DNA of 6,224 bases from an uncultured Porphyromonadaceae bacterium (GTDB lineage: Bacteria > Bacteroidota > Bacteroidia > Bacteroidales > Muribaculaceae), in assembly GCA_905212215.1 (NCBI GenBank), contig CAJMDR010000133.1:1-6224 (forward strand), in the 5' to 3' direction. Below the pieces are notes generated by a model, which saw only the letters and a list, made by a program, of their open reading frames with translations, ran no database searches and was not told the origin of the DNA. Shown here piece after piece: positions 5,486-6,224 of the stretch. A program made the translations under genes and the position numbers. Position 1 is the first letter of the stretch; every line of letters starts with the position of its first letter.

Positions 5486-6224
5486 TTAGAACACAAGGCG
5501 TTCGCTCAGCACTTTTTCGCCGGTGAAGAGCGATGCCATGGGATTGAATTTCTCAGGTTCCTCGCTGGTATAGTAGCGGCAAGTACCATCTTTCAGGCAT
5601 TTCTGTTCTATCTCCGGATGGCGGTGCAGATAATTCTCCAGACTTGCTGCCACCAACGGACCTTGTTCCAGCAACGTAACATTCTCCGGAACATGTCGCC
5701 GTATCTTGTCGACGATAATCGGATAATGCGTGCATCCCAACAGGATTGTGTCAATTTCCGAATCAGCCTGCAAGAGCTGCGAGGTATATTTATGCACGAA
5801 CCAGTCGGTGCCTTCGCTTTCGGCCTCGCCGTTTTCTATCAGAGGAACAAGCAGAGGACAAGCTAACTCTGTCAGTTTCATCAAAGGGTCAATCTTCGCC
5901 GTCTCCATCCGGTAGCTGTGGCTTGCCACTGTTCCTGCGGTTGCCATCAGCCCTACATGCCCGTTACGGGTCACTGAAGGAAGGGCCTCCACCGTGGGAC
6001 GTATCACACCCAACACACGCCTTTCTGGAGCGTTGCCGGGCAGATATTCCTGCTGTATGGAGCGCAATGCCTTTGCCGATGCTGTGTTACAGGCAAGGAT
6101 TACCAGGCGGCATCCCTGCGCGAACAGATGCTTCACCGCCTGAAGTGTAAAACGGTATACCACCTCGAAGGAACGTGGTCCGTAAGGTGCCCTGGCGTTG
6201 TCGCCTAAATAAAGATAGCTGTAC
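5486..6224 (-). CDS. murI: Glutamate racemase MurI (partial, N-terminus outside window)
   Basis: Converts L-glutamate to D-glutamate for peptidoglycan precursors, in the cytoplasm, without a cofactor, using two cysteines as acid/base catalysts. Both are present: LACNTAS (Cys at about 45 of the visible part) and LLGCTHYP (Cys at about 164). The frame continues without a stop to the window edge, reading YSYLYLGDNARAPYGPRSFE before the internal GTG at 6163, and GDNARAPYG is the conserved racemase substrate-site segment. So 6163 is not the start. About 245 residues are visible; the family usually has about 270-285, so some 30 N-terminal residues, including the expected DSGVGG motif, lie beyond 6224. 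In many Bacteroidetes murI follows bamA and Skp/OmpH-like genes, which may lie just outside the window. The C-terminus is complete at the TAA (5488-5486). Confidence 0.96.
   Translation of the reverse strand, partial: YSYLYLGDNARAPYGPRSFEVVYRFTLQAVKHLFAQGCRLVILACNTASAKALRSIQQEYLPGNAPERRVLGVIRPTVEALPSVTRNGHVGLMATAGTVASHSYRMETAKIDPLMKLTELACPLLVPLIENGEAESEGTDWFVHKYTSQLLQADSEIDTILLGCTHYPIIVDKIRRHVPENVTLLEQGPLVAASLENYLHRHPEIEQKCLKDGTCRYYTSEEPEKFNPMASLFTGEKVLSERLVF

Noticed and set aside
6161..6163. GTG as the start of glutamate racemase
   Set aside because: The same frame continues upstream to the window edge and encodes the conserved GDNARAPYG segment, so this codon is an internal Val and the gene is cut by the window end.

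Overview
The window looks like chromosomal DNA from a gut-type Bacteroidales bacterium, most plausibly Muribaculaceae or a close relative. Three things point there: a promoter of the Bacteroidetes TTTG / TAnnTTTG type, a lipoprotein whose acidic residues directly follow the acylated Cys (a Bacteroidetes surface-export signal) and which carries a DUF4465-like fold, and a membrane-anchored TPR/AraC hybrid regulator. Base composition is near balanced. The family assignment within the order is inference. All seven genes are on the minus strand, so transcription runs from high to low coordinates. No rRNA, tRNA, CRISPR array, insertion sequence or phage gene is visible.

In transcription order: (1) 6224-5486 holds murI (glutamate racemase), whose N-terminus lies outside the window. 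(2) 5485-5398 is a short gap of G/A-rich direct repeats. (3) 5397-4301 is a two-gene unit, a probably surface-exposed DUF4465-like lipoprotein followed by a 91-residue TPR protein; their stop and start codons overlap by one base (TGATG). (4) 4300-4006 is a 295-base gap with potential nested hairpins just after the TPR stop codon, an intrinsic terminator and a degenerate 9-base repeat tract. (5) 4005-2016 is a probable operon of engB (ribosome-assembly GTPase), a GtrA-family membrane protein overlapping it by ATGA, and a single-pass membrane protein with a discoidin-like / NADase-type glycan-binding domain. (6) 1940-1970 is a good Bacteroidetes promoter that drives the last gene. (7) 1793-18 encodes a membrane-spanning TPR-AraC regulator.

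murI and engB are housekeeping genes of wall synthesis and ribosome assembly. The GtrA, discoidin-like, DUF4465 and TPR proteins are cell-envelope accessories of unknown substrate. The regulator resembles the membrane one-component regulators of Bacteroidetes, with a periplasmic sensor and a cytoplasmic DNA-binding domain, but no target is evident.

I see no convincing new multi-gene system. The best leads are non-coding: a perfect 9-base inverted repeat that can bury the start codon of the regulator, nested and competing RNA helices at the 3' end of the TPR gene, and short-period repeat tracts in two intergenic gaps.
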